This document shows positions 36,100 through 44,692 of a stretch of 64,000 bases of DNA, piece by piece. The number at the start of each line of letters is the position of its first letter. Position 1 is the first letter of the stretch. The position numbers were made by a program, and so were the translations under genes. The DNA is from Bacteroidales bacterium. GTDB taxonomy: Bacteria > Bacteroidota > Bacteroidia > Bacteroidales > UBA3663. The DNA lies in the NCBI GenBank assembly GCA_017561935.1, contig JAFZBE010000011.1, positions 1 to 64,000 of the forward strand, written 5' to 3'. The notes under the pieces are model-generated. The model had not been told where the DNA came from and made no database searches. It saw only the letters and a program-made list of their open reading frames with translations.

Positions 36100-37278
36100 T
36101 TAGTACAGGAAACCGAACATCCAGAGAGGGATTGTGTGCATGGCAGCATATTCCACATCGTCTCTTACCACATACGCATTTTCATAATCAACATCGGCAA
36201 GTTGACGACGCCCCTTGTTCTTGCCACCCACCTCGAATGTCAAACCATCGATCTCGAAATCTGATATGGGAGATGAAGTAACGTGACTGACTACTCTTGT
36301 CCAAGCAAAGAAGATGCTTTCACGTAAGGAACCTATATCGGGTACATTCTGCGAGAGGGCGTATGCGATATTCGGATTTTGAAGGTACACCTTCTCAGTC
36401 TTTTCCAAAAGTTTGATGCCCTCACTTCTCTCGGGCAATAGGCTGATTAGTTCTGCCTTTTCGAGCAGATGCATATAGCCGGGAAGGGCATTGCGACTTA
36501 TTTCCAAGTCTCGTTCTAACTTTGAATAATTGGGCTTAAAAGGAACACTTTGAGCCAGCATATACAATAGTTTCTTGAGCTTTTGACGAGAGGCAACGTT
36601 CATGTCGCTGAATTGAGGAATATCATATTCTACCACTTGTTTCAGCACGCCATTCAACCTGAGTAGGTAGTCATCCTCACGAAAATAGGGATAATAGCCT
36701 TCACGAAGGTATGCCGAGAACTGCTGTAATGGCCTGATTTTGTCCATTGGTATGCTCACGGCTCCTGCAAGAACTTCCTCCAAACTATAAGGCTGCAGGT
36801 TGAGGCCATTCGCGATGTTGATGTATTCGCGCAAAGACAAACCATGCAAATGATATTCCACTTTGCGTCGGCTCAAATCAGCACCTCCTTGTTCTAATTC
36901 CAGAATGGAAGAACCTGTATAGACGATCTGCAAGTCTGGCAGTTTGTCGTAGATATTCTTGATTTCTACAGACCAGTTTCGGTACTTGTGTATCTCATCG
37001 ATATAGAGTCGCTTGCCGCCCTGCTGGTAAAAACGTTGTGCCAACTCATATAGCCTGTGATTGGAAAAATAAAAGTCATCAGCCAGCACATAAAGAGACA
37101 GATTCGGTTGGTCATACATTTTGATGTGTTGGAGTAGGAGTGTGGTCTTGCCCACACCTCTTGCCCCAAGAATGGCTATCAGACGAGAATTCCAATTGAT
37201 TTGATCATGCAAATAGCGGACGAAAGTTGTGTCAACCCGGTCGAGCAAAGCTCGGTAATCATTGATTAGAGTTTCCAT
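36100..37278 (-). CDS. AAA-family ATPase with DUF4143-type C-terminus
   Basis: 392 residues from ATG at 37276-37278, chosen because a -7 promoter box lies just upstream and the longer frame (from 37356) is only low-complexity translation. Walker A is GARGVGKTTLL, Walker B KRLYIDEIHKY, and a sensor-like IVYTGSSILEL follows. The C-terminal half matches the winged-helix/nuclease-like part of DUF4143 ATPases, common multi-copy genes in Bacteroidales with no settled function. It stands alone between two terminators. Confidence 0.9.
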   Translation of the reverse strand: METLINDYRALLDRVDTTFVRYLHDQINWNSRLIAILGARGVGKTTLLLQHIKMYDQPNLSLYVLADDFYFSNHRLYELAQRFYQQGGKRLYIDEIHKYRNWSVEIKNIYDKLPDLQIVYTGSSILELEQGGADLSRRKVEYHLHGLSLREYINIANGLNLQPYSLEEVLAGAVSIPMDKIRPLQQFSAYLREGYYPYFREDDYLLRLNGVLKQVVEYDIPQFSDMNVASRQKLKKLLYMLAQSVPFKPNYSKLERDLEISRNALPGYMHLLEKAELISLLPERSEGIKLLEKTEKVYLQNPNIAYALSQNVPDIGSLRESIFFAWTRVVSHVTSSPISDFEIDGLTFEVGGKNKGRRQLADVDYENAYVVRDDVEYAAMHTIPLWMFGFLY

Positions 37279-37609
37279 TTGTTCTTTTTTTTGCAAAGAT
37301 AGCGAAAAATAGAAAAACTGCACGGTTGAGCGTGCAGTTTTTGCCAAAAATTGCACGATGCACCATGCAATTTTGCGATTTTGTCAGTTCCAATTGCTTT
37401 TTATGCTCCTATTTAACAAATATGATTGAAGTCACCTTTCTAAGTGTTATTTCTAATTCTTGTGAAAATGGCAGGAGACAGCGGGCTCAATAGCCCTGTC
37501 TCTGCTGCCGGAAAATTGTGACCTCCAATAGGTCACATAAAATTGCTGACGCATAAAATAATGCTGGTCGGGTTATTGAAGCCCACGTCTCAAATCCATT
37601 TTCACCTCC
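37279..37609. promoter_or_regulatory. Gene-free region with hairpins between the ATPase and the phosphatase
   Basis: CTGCACG/CGTGCAG forms a perfect 7-bp hairpin at 37319-37338, and TTGCACGATGCACCATGCAA a little further on is another TGCA-rich inverted repeat. Both sit upstream of the ATPase promoter and could be operator sites or a terminator. At 37470-37509 a GGCAGGAGACAG...CTGTCTCTGCTGCC stem is followed by ATTTTC on the minus strand and may end the phosphatase operon. Confidence 0.5.
37294..37301 (-). promoter_or_regulatory. -7 box of the ATPase gene
   Basis: Minus-strand TATCTTTG followed by CA lies 16 bp before the start at 37278. The -33 element is not obvious. Confidence 0.6.
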
Positions 37610-39049
37610 TTACTGAATGTTCACCGTCCCAAGACCATCTGCACCGTTATCTACAATCTGTTTGGACCAGAAGGAACGGAGGTCCGACCAGCGGTAGAAG
37701 CAGCCTTCGGCGGGCTGGAGGTCAGAGTCAAGAAGGATCTCGTGTTCGTTGAGGAGAATGCGGACAAGGATGGAGGAGGAGGGGGAGTGGTTTGAGAGGT
37801 TTGAGGAGTTTGAGGGGTTTGAGGGGAGTGCGGGTCGATAGAAGATCAGTTGCACATTGGCGGCCATGGGAGAGAGGGTGTATTCCTGCCAGGCTTGCCA
37901 GTATTTTGAAGGGTCGCTCTCGCTGTTGACGGCATTGTGAAGATGCATGGCCGTGATGAGGCGCAACAGATTGCTGTCGTGACCGAAACGAAGATGGGCT
38001 GCAATGGTATCGGTAGCGATAGCAGCATCGGCGCTCTCGATGATATTTTTCAAGAGAGTGGAGGCACTCTGAGCCGGAATGTTGTTGCTGAGCGGACAGT
38101 TGGCGTTGCAGATATACATTCGGTAGTTGACGCACTGGTAGCACTGGAGGAGTTCCTCGAGCGTGAAGACGTCGCTCAGGTCACAGCCCGGCACATCGAC
38201 ATCCTGCATGCCCACGACGAGCCAGTAGAGGTCGATGGCCATGTTGAGGGTATCGACACCCGTGGCATCCTTGAAGATGGCCTTGATGAAACGGTCGCGA
38301 TTGACATGCTCCACCTTGAAGCGATCGTAATCCTTCTGCCAAGGGGCATCCCTGCTACTCAGGGCCTTCATTTCGGGACTATCGTAAGCGATGTAAGCCA
38401 TATCGGCACTGTCGGTCTTTGCCACAGAATTTGGGGCTAAGGCAGGGAAACAATCGAAGTAGGTGGATTCCAAACCTGCGCAAAAGGCTCGCATGGAAGC
38501 TCCGCAACGTGGAACGACACTGGAGCGCGCACTGACGAATTTGCGGCGCTCTTTGTCGCCAGGCATTGTTTGTGCAAAGACTTCGCGGAAGCGTCGCCCC
38601 AAACGAGCGCCGATGAAGGTGAGTTGTTCTACTCCCACCGAACTGAGCTGCCCACCATGACCGAGACAGGAGTCGCAAAGCAGTTGAATACGTGGGATGA
38701 GTGATTCACCATATTCTGTCAGTACTCCGCGCTTATGTCCATCCTGCAGTCGCTGAAGCGTATTGACATAACGGGCATCACTGGGCTGATAGCGCGAGCC
38801 ATGTCGATTGTAATTGCTGACGTAGAACGCTTCGTAGCCTGCAGGCGCAGGAGTCAGTGTATCCTGCTGAGGTCCAGGGTAGGCAGCGTAGATTCCACCC
38901 AGAAGATTTGGGTTGGCAAGCAGCTGTGCTTCCGTGAGCTCAATAGGATACTTGTGCTCGATTACGACCTTAGGAGCCTTGGCTCGACATGATGACATGA
39001 CGAGCAGCAAGGTAGAAAAGAGTGCGACAGCGTAGTATTTCATGGGCAT
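37610..39049 (-). CDS. Histidine acid phosphatase, MINPP/phytase-like, lipoprotein
   Basis: 479 residues with a lipoprotein signal (LFSTLLLVMSSC). The histidine phosphatase motif is NRHGSRYQ near residue 78 and the C-terminal proton-donor motif is RFGHDSNL. The overall layout resembles Bacteroidales multiple inositol-polyphosphate phosphatases, which remove phosphate from phytate-like substrates in the periplasm or at the surface. It is the last gene of the GH89/GH92/GH28 operon. Oddity: a 9-bp repeat array (37790-37825) adds an in-frame NPSNSSNLSNH linker. Exact substrate uncertain. Confidence 0.85.
   Translation of the reverse strand: MPMKYYAVALFSTLLLVMSSCRAKAPKVVIEHKYPIELTEAQLLANPNLLGGIYAAYPGPQQDTLTPAPAGYEAFYVSNYNRHGSRYQPSDARYVNTLQRLQDGHKRGVLTEYGESLIPRIQLLCDSCLGHGGQLSSVGVEQLTFIGARLGRRFREVFAQTMPGDKERRKFVSARSSVVPRCGASMRAFCAGLESTYFDCFPALAPNSVAKTDSADMAYIAYDSPEMKALSSRDAPWQKDYDRFKVEHVNRDRFIKAIFKDATGVDTLNMAIDLYWLVVGMQDVDVPGCDLSDVFTLEELLQCYQCVNYRMYICNANCPLSNNIPAQSASTLLKNIIESADAAIATDTIAAHLRFGHDSNLLRLITAMHLHNAVNSESDPSKYWQAWQEYTLSPMAANVQLIFYRPALPSNPSNSSNLSNHSPSSSILVRILLNEHEILLDSDLQPAEGCFYRWSDLRSFWSKQIVDNGADGLGTVNIQ
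37790..37825. repeat. 9-bp tandem repeat inside the phosphatase gene
   Basis: Four units GTTTGAG(A/G)(G/A) start at 37790, 37799, 37808 and 37817. On the minus strand they encode SN(P/S/L) triplets, as in the pectinase gene at 1961-2005. Confidence 0.88.
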
Positions 39050-39070
39050 TATGTTTTGGGGCTGGAAGCT

Positions 39071-39133
39071 CTAGAATCTCTAGACAATCTAGAATCTCTA
39101 GAACTTCTAGAATTTCTAGACAATCTAGACAAT
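39071..39133. repeat. 9-bp tandem repeat (TCTAGA core) filling the gap after the GH28 stop
   Basis: Seven units CTAGAnnnT start at 39071 and every 9 bp to 39125. The array touches the stop codon of the GH28 gene at 39134-39136, and that TAG is itself in register with the CTAG of the repeat. Read on from the stop in the same frame, TAG recurs every third codon. Confidence 0.92.
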
Positions 39134-40561
39134 CTACTTCACATTGACGAACTTTTGGATGCCGCCGTAGTTGTTAATGGGTGTTGCTCCTTGCTTGACG
39201 GTGCAATTACGGATATCGATGTTCGACGCAGTGTCAACATAGAATACATAAGTCGGACCATTGACGAATCCTTCACCTTGGCATGGACGCTTGTCGTATT
39301 GCCCTCCGGGATAATCGGTCACCTTGCCAAGCGTGAACTGGCTATCGACAATGTGGATGTCATGAACCTTGCTTGGAACATCGCCTCCGATGAACGAACC
39401 GTTCTCTGAGGTGCATATCACGTTGCGGAACCAGATGTCAGCCACTTCGCCGCACGAACCTTCGGTCTTTCCCTTGGGGAAGCGCCAGTTGCCATCCTTG
39501 TGGTTGCTCGAGGCACGTGGATAGGAGGTGACATAGATTGGCTCGGCCTTGCCCCACCAAACGTCGCTGAAATAGTAACCCTCGACGATGATATTATCGA
39601 ACACCACGTTGGTCACTGTGCCCTCGTCGCGGTTCTGGATGCCAATACCACGATTTGATGCCTTGATAACGCAGTTCTGGATGAGCACATCGCTGATGCT
39701 GTCCATGTTCTCGGAGCCAATCTTGATGGCGCACGAGCGGCCTGTCATGACGCAGTTGGTGACAACGATGTCCTTGCAGGGACCATACTCCTCCCATTCG
39801 CGACGATTCTTGAGGCAGATGCAGTCGTCGCCCGACGTGATGTAGCAGTCGGCAATACGCACCTTGGTGGAATGGTCGATGTCGATGCCGTCGCCATTGC
39901 GTATCTTGAGATTGTTGAGAAGTGAGATGCCGATGATCGAAGCATCGTGGCAACCGATGAGATGAACAGTCCAATAGGCTCCGTTGCGGATGGTGACATC
40001 ACGAATCTGAAGCTTCTCGACGCCGATGAGTGTGAGCACATGGGGACGTGGGTCGAACTTGTCAACGGGCTTTAGTTCGTAGCTGTCGAGAAGTTCTTCG
40101 CCCATGAAGCTGATGCCGTTGCCGTCGATGACACCTTGCCCTGTGATGGAGATGTTCTTTGTATCCTTGGTCCAAAGCCACATCATGCCTTCGCCCTCAT
40201 TTTCCTTGAAGGCACTCAGCTTGTAGATGCTTTCGTCGGGATTGGCAAGCCAGACGGCATTGGCCTCAAGATGATAATCAACATTGGACTTGAGCTCGAC
40301 GGGACCGCTCAGGAAAGTGTGTCCCGCTGGAAAGATGACCTGTCCGCCACCTTGGGCAGAACAAGCGTCGATGGCCTTTTGGATGGCAGCGGCATCGTCG
40401 GTGACACCATCGCCCTTGGCCCCGAAGTGGATCACATTGTAGGTTGTGCCCGCACCATTGTTATTGCCTTGGTTACAGGAAATGAGGAGAAGGGCGGCTG
40501 AACAAACAGCGAATACGCAGCATAGGCCCTTGGTAAGTGAACGGAAAAATGTGTGTTTCAT
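39134..40561 (-). CDS. GH28-family polygalacturonase, lipoprotein
   Basis: 475 residues with a lipoprotein signal (AVCSAALLLISC). The beta-helix entry VIHFGAKGDGVTDDAAAIQK and active-site blocks NGDGIDIDH and SGDDCICLK are GH28; RSCAIKIGSE and ASNRGIGIQNRD follow. The first motif reads NGD where many members have NTD. It hydrolyses alpha-galacturonide links in pectin. Its start overlaps the stop of the DUF5009-like gene by 4 bp (ATGA at 40558-40561), so the two are coupled. Confidence 0.92.
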   Translation of the reverse strand: MKHTFFRSLTKGLCCVFAVCSAALLLISCNQGNNNGAGTTYNVIHFGAKGDGVTDDAAAIQKAIDACSAQGGGQVIFPAGHTFLSGPVELKSNVDYHLEANAVWLANPDESIYKLSAFKENEGEGMMWLWTKDTKNISITGQGVIDGNGISFMGEELLDSYELKPVDKFDPRPHVLTLIGVEKLQIRDVTIRNGAYWTVHLIGCHDASIIGISLLNNLKIRNGDGIDIDHSTKVRIADCYITSGDDCICLKNRREWEEYGPCKDIVVTNCVMTGRSCAIKIGSENMDSISDVLIQNCVIKASNRGIGIQNRDEGTVTNVVFDNIIVEGYYFSDVWWGKAEPIYVTSYPRASSNHKDGNWRFPKGKTEGSCGEVADIWFRNVICTSENGSFIGGDVPSKVHDIHIVDSQFTLGKVTDYPGGQYDKRPCQGEGFVNGPTYVFYVDTASNIDIRNCTVKQGATPINNYGGIQKFVNVK

Positions 40562-41646
40562 AATTTGATGTAAATTTTCTTTTTATCCAAAATCCATGCA
40601 AGCAATGCTACAAGAGCCACGATGGTTAGCGCTCCGAAAAGACTGACGACTGCAAGCTGGTTTTCTCCAAAAATCATCAGCCAGAAGTTATGAATACCTT
40701 CCGTGATGCCTGTTACACCAAAGACCGATGGAATCATCTCGCTGAAGGTATAGAGGAAAAGTGCATTCATGCCGTACATCCGGAAGATACTACACCACTT
40801 CGTGTGCCCCTTGATGTCGATGATGTAGAGGAAGATTCCAAGCAGACTGGCTGCCATCGAGCAGGTCACCAACGTAAAGGATGGAGACCAGATGCGCTTA
40901 TTGAGCGGGAAAGAGAAGGTAAGCAGATACCCGACAAGGCCAATGGACACAGCTATCAGCAACAGTTGCATGATCTTCTCCTTGTTCTCCTTTACGGTCA
41001 TGATGGCACGTCCACAAACGACACCCACTAATGCATGTGTGATACCTGCAATGGTGCCGACAAGACCTTCGGGATCAACGGGAGTCCTTCCATCCAATAC
41101 CTTTGTATAAATATGATTGCCAAACAAGGAGCGATCAACTTTAGCGAGCCAGTTGTCTTCCGGATTCTCCGAATATCCGTTGCCCACGATGAGAATGATG
41201 CCATAGATGACCAGCAGGGAGATGATGGCATGCCATAGATATTTCCCATGGAAGGCATTGAAGAATAAGGCAGCGAAGCAGTAGCTCAAGGCGATGCGTT
41301 GAAGCACTCCCCAAATGCGAAGTGTGGAAGGGATTGCTGCACCTTCGCCATTGATGAGCATGTCCCAAGCATGAAGGGCTACACCGAGTACGAACAGAAG
41401 GACGGTGCGCTTCAGGATCTTCTTGATCATGCCGGGTTCGCCGGCGTGACGACTCATGGAGATATAGATTGCGACACCGACCATGAAAAGGAAGAATGGG
41501 AAAACCAGGTCACACACTGTGAGACCATTCCATTTAACGTGTTGTAATGGCGCAAAATGGTCATGATTCCAGCCATTGTTGACCAGAATCATCGCTGCGA
41601 CGGTAAGGCCGCGCAAGACATCGAGGGATAAAAGGCGTTGTTTCAT
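40558..41646 (-). CDS. DUF5009/heparan-acetyltransferase-like membrane acyltransferase
   Basis: 362 residues from ATG at 41644-41646 (MKQRLLSLDVLRGLTVAAMI), 2 bp after the previous stop; an earlier ATG would overlap the upstream gene. About 10 membrane helices. The N-terminal SLDVLRG...NNGW block and FPFFLFMVGVAI are typical of HGSNAT-like (DUF1624/DUF5009) transmembrane acyltransferases that acetylate amino sugars across a membrane. Next to the GH89 alpha-N-acetylglucosaminidase, it may act on glucosamine-type sugars, echoing the lysosomal NAGLU/HGSNAT pair; this parallel is inference. Confidence 0.85.
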   Translation of the reverse strand: MKQRLLSLDVLRGLTVAAMILVNNGWNHDHFAPLQHVKWNGLTVCDLVFPFFLFMVGVAIYISMSRHAGEPGMIKKILKRTVLLFVLGVALHAWDMLINGEGAAIPSTLRIWGVLQRIALSYCFAALFFNAFHGKYLWHAIISLLVIYGIILIVGNGYSENPEDNWLAKVDRSLFGNHIYTKVLDGRTPVDPEGLVGTIAGITHALVGVVCGRAIMTVKENKEKIMQLLLIAVSIGLVGYLLTFSFPLNKRIWSPSFTLVTCSMAASLLGIFLYIIDIKGHTKWCSIFRMYGMNALFLYTFSEMIPSVFGVTGITEGIHNFWLMIFGENQLAVVSLFGALTIVALVALLAWILDKKKIYIKL

Positions 41647-41648
41647 AG

Positions 41649-42206
41649 TTATTCTATTGTCCAATTGATTTCAACCGGATTGTTGAGCATCTTGACGATG
41701 AGGGGGAATTTCGGGTCATCGAGAATCCACATTTCTGCTCCTTCCTCATAATCCTTGAGGTGGAAGAGAGGGAAGCCACGGAACTTCTCGTCACGGTCGA
41801 GCAAAGTGAAATAGGTTTTGTTGAAGATGACTTGTTTTGTGTCGGAGGATTCTTCGCGCAGTGCATTCACGATGTCAGCCGAAGCCATACAAAATGCCTG
41901 GCTGCCAGGTAGCGTGAGATGCTGGCTGGGGTTGGGTTGCACGTAGCAAAGCTGAGTGGCATGTTGACGCGACTTCTGCGTCATTGTGAAGCTTCCATGA
42001 CGATCCTTTAGGTCCTGCTTGATGCTCCAGTGGAGTGTCAACGAGTCTCCTTTTTCTACAAAGGTCACATCGAAGGTGCGGTACTGGCGATGCAACTCAA
42101 AGGTGATCCTTGCCTTCGAGACAGGTAACTTCGCTTGAGCCTTAAGAGCAACAACGGGGAACGCCAGAAAGACACAAAGCATATAGAGGATGATGCATTT
42201 CAACAT
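41649..42206 (-). CDS. Exported protein of unknown function
   Basis: 185 residues with a signal peptide (MLKCIILYMLCVFLAFPVVALKAQA). No family recognised. A beta-rich body (ITFELHRQYRTFDVTFVEKG) ends with VEINWTIE. It is packed in the operon (2 bp before the acyltransferase) and is probably periplasmic or surface-exposed. Confidence 0.75.
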   Translation of the reverse strand: MLKCIILYMLCVFLAFPVVALKAQAKLPVSKARITFELHRQYRTFDVTFVEKGDSLTLHWSIKQDLKDRHGSFTMTQKSRQHATQLCYVQPNPSQHLTLPGSQAFCMASADIVNALREESSDTKQVIFNKTYFTLLDRDEKFRGFPLFHLKDYEEGAEMWILDDPKFPLIVKMLNNPVEINWTIE

Positions 42207-42222
42207 AATCTTTTTTTATTTT

Positions 42223-42317
42223 AACACGAATTGTCACGAATTAACATAAATTTTTCTTTAGACGGTATAAGACAGATTTTTAAAATTAATTCATGTAAAT
42301 TCATGATAATTCGTGTT
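42223..42317. repeat. Imperfect 30-bp inverted repeat between GH92 and the unknown exported protein
   Basis: 42223-42252 (AACACGAATT...) matches the complement of 42288-42317 at 26 of 30 positions, with a 35-base centre. AT-rich AATTCGTG/CACGAATT hairpins of this kind are found between genes in Bacteroidales. It could modulate read-through or stabilise the upstream mRNA. Confidence 0.75.
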
Positions 42318-42324
42318 GTATTGG

Positions 42325-44676
42325 TTATTTATTCCCCCAGTTGGAGGGACGTTCACTCATTTCAAACTCCAGTACGCCGCCTTCCATCAGTTGACTGTGG
42401 GAGAGGAAAGAAGAGGGATAATCTACGCCATTAAGTTTGGCGGACTTGACATACCGTCGCTTGTCGGAAAGACGGGGAGCGACGATGGTGAAATCCTTGC
42501 CGTTGCTCAAATGGATGGTCGTTGCTGAAAGCAGAGGAGCATGGAGCAGGTATTGATCGGTACCGGCATTTGGATAAAGACCCATATAATGGAAAGCAAG
42601 CCACGAAGACATGGCTCCCGAATCATCATTGCCAGGCAGACCTTGAGGCGAGTCGTTGAAGTTCGCGGCGATGATTTGACGAACACGCTCACCTGTCAGG
42701 TCGGGACGTCCAATCCAATGGTACAGGCAAGGGGTGAGGAACGAAGGTTCGTTGTTAACGTTGTAGAAACCCTCGTCAAAGAAGGTGTCGAGGCGCTTTC
42801 GGAACAATTCTGGGCCACCGCATTGTTCGATAAGCCCCGGCACATCATGTGGGATACTGAGTGAATACTCCCACGAGGTGGCCTCGTACATGAATGTTCC
42901 CCACCATGGGGTGTACCAGGGACTTTCGGTGGTGAAAGGTGTATAACGGAAAGTTGGACGCTGTTTCTTGGAGTGTCCGAAAGGCACTTCGTCGAGCCAT
43001 TCTCCTTCTGCGGTGCGAGGCATGATGAAACCCTTGACGCCAGCATGTTCGTAATCTGCGCGCCAGAGGTTCTTCCAGTAACCGGATTGCTTCATATACT
43101 GCTCGTAGGTGCTGGCGTAGCCCAATCCTTTGGCCACCTGTGCAATGGCCCAATCGCAGAAAGCATATTCAACCGTACGGTTTCCTGCGCGGTCGATGCC
43201 GTAAGGGATGAATCCGTAGCGAAGATACTCCACGAGTCCACCACGACCTTCAGCCTCCTGGTCACCACCCGGTGGGATGGTGGCATCGACCAGCATGCAC
43301 TTCAGCGCATCTTCCCAATCGATGCCTGTAAGTCCTTTGGCGTAGGCATCAGCAATCACAATCTCGGCATTGCTGCCTCCCTGGGTGCGTCCGTTGCAGT
43401 TGCCGCTGCGTGCATCGGGCATATATCCGTCGCGATGGCAGATGTTCAATAGTGAATTGATGATATCTGTTTCGCGTGAAGGATCAAGCAGTGTGATGAG
43501 GGGCGAAGAGGTGCGGTAGGTATCCCAAATGGCATAGAAGTCGTCATAATAGGGAACGCCTGGGTCACTCCAAAGTGGATTCTCACTGTTGCGATTGACA
43601 GGTTCCAATAGAGTGTGATAGATAGCGGTGTAGAATTGCCGTTTTTGCGATTCCGTGACCTGTTGGCCCTTCTTGTTGGAGTCTCCAATTTCAATCTTGC
43701 TCAAGAGGGATTCCCATTTATCAAGGCATGCTTGACGTGTCTTGTCGAAGTTCCAATGGGGGATTTGTTGTTCTGCATTCTGGCGGGCTTTCAGTTCACT
43801 GATAAAGCTGATGCCAATCTTGACGCTGAGGGTTGTCTTCTGAGTAGAAGTATTTTTTGTAGATGTGCCGTCCGAAGCATTGAAGCTAAGCAAAGCTCCT
43901 GTCTTGCGTTGGTTATCCACCTGATAGGGGGAGTCGCTGATGACGGTTTTACGGGACTCTTCATCCATCTGGTCAAAATATTCTGCAGCTGGGGCCGACC
44001 ACGTCTTGAACTGGGTGATCGGTCTATCAAATTGGGCGGAAAAATATACCGTGTAGGCGCGACCTTCGTTCCAACCTGCACGAATGCGGGTATAGCCTTG
44101 GACCTCGGTCTCGCTGACAATCTGAATCTGTGAACCCACGAAGTTTTGGGCTTCGCGTGCATCGGGTTTGTTCTGTTCGCCCAGGAACCAACCTGCGTCG
44201 ATGAGCAGAGACTGCACAGAATCCTTTGGATAGGTTATGCGATATTGCGAAGCACGTTCTGCGGTTGTAACCTCGACTCGGATGCCGTTCTCGAACGTCG
44301 TTCCATAATAAGCCAGACGTATATCCTCGTCTTTGCGCAATGACGGATGGCTGATACTGTTCATGCCCGAACAGAAGGGTTGGATCAGGACGTTACCATA
44401 CTTCGGCCCACCTCCTGTGCCGCTGACATGTGTCTGACTGAATCCGTTGACGACAGCAGGCATCGGGAGCCAGCCGCTGTTGGGCCTTACGGTGCAGTCG
44501 GGCGATGGCTTCACCATGCCGAAAGGGCAGGAGGGACCTACAACTACACGTCCCAGTCCCTCCGAGCCGATCCTCGGGTCAACGTAGGAGGCACACGAAT
44601 TCTCTCCTTCCACTGCATGGGAAGTCAGTGGAAGGAGCAGCATAGTTGTCAGAAATAATGATAGAACGATTCTCAT
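42325..44676 (-). CDS. GH92-family glycosidase (alpha-mannosidase-like)
   Basis: 783 residues with a signal peptide (LTTMLLLPLTSHA). GH92 blocks: YVDPRIGSEGLGRVVVGPSC, GFSQTHVSGTGGGPKYGN, YDDFYAIWDTYRTSSPL and GNDDSGAMSSWLAFHYMGLY. It has the short N-terminus usual in the family, unlike the first GH92 here. Calcium-dependent removal of terminal alpha-mannose, or alpha-mannosyl phosphate in some members. It is preceded by GH89 with a 16-bp gap. Confidence 0.94.
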   Translation of the reverse strand: MRIVLSLFLTTMLLLPLTSHAVEGENSCASYVDPRIGSEGLGRVVVGPSCPFGMVKPSPDCTVRPNSGWLPMPAVVNGFSQTHVSGTGGGPKYGNVLIQPFCSGMNSISHPSLRKDEDIRLAYYGTTFENGIRVEVTTAERASQYRITYPKDSVQSLLIDAGWFLGEQNKPDAREAQNFVGSQIQIVSETEVQGYTRIRAGWNEGRAYTVYFSAQFDRPITQFKTWSAPAAEYFDQMDEESRKTVISDSPYQVDNQRKTGALLSFNASDGTSTKNTSTQKTTLSVKIGISFISELKARQNAEQQIPHWNFDKTRQACLDKWESLLSKIEIGDSNKKGQQVTESQKRQFYTAIYHTLLEPVNRNSENPLWSDPGVPYYDDFYAIWDTYRTSSPLITLLDPSRETDIINSLLNICHRDGYMPDARSGNCNGRTQGGSNAEIVIADAYAKGLTGIDWEDALKCMLVDATIPPGGDQEAEGRGGLVEYLRYGFIPYGIDRAGNRTVEYAFCDWAIAQVAKGLGYASTYEQYMKQSGYWKNLWRADYEHAGVKGFIMPRTAEGEWLDEVPFGHSKKQRPTFRYTPFTTESPWYTPWWGTFMYEATSWEYSLSIPHDVPGLIEQCGGPELFRKRLDTFFDEGFYNVNNEPSFLTPCLYHWIGRPDLTGERVRQIIAANFNDSPQGLPGNDDSGAMSSWLAFHYMGLYPNAGTDQYLLHAPLLSATTIHLSNGKDFTIVAPRLSDKRRYVKSAKLNGVDYPSSFLSHSQLMEGGVLEFEMSERPSNWGNK

Positions 44677-44692
44677 CTAAAGACTATGGTGT

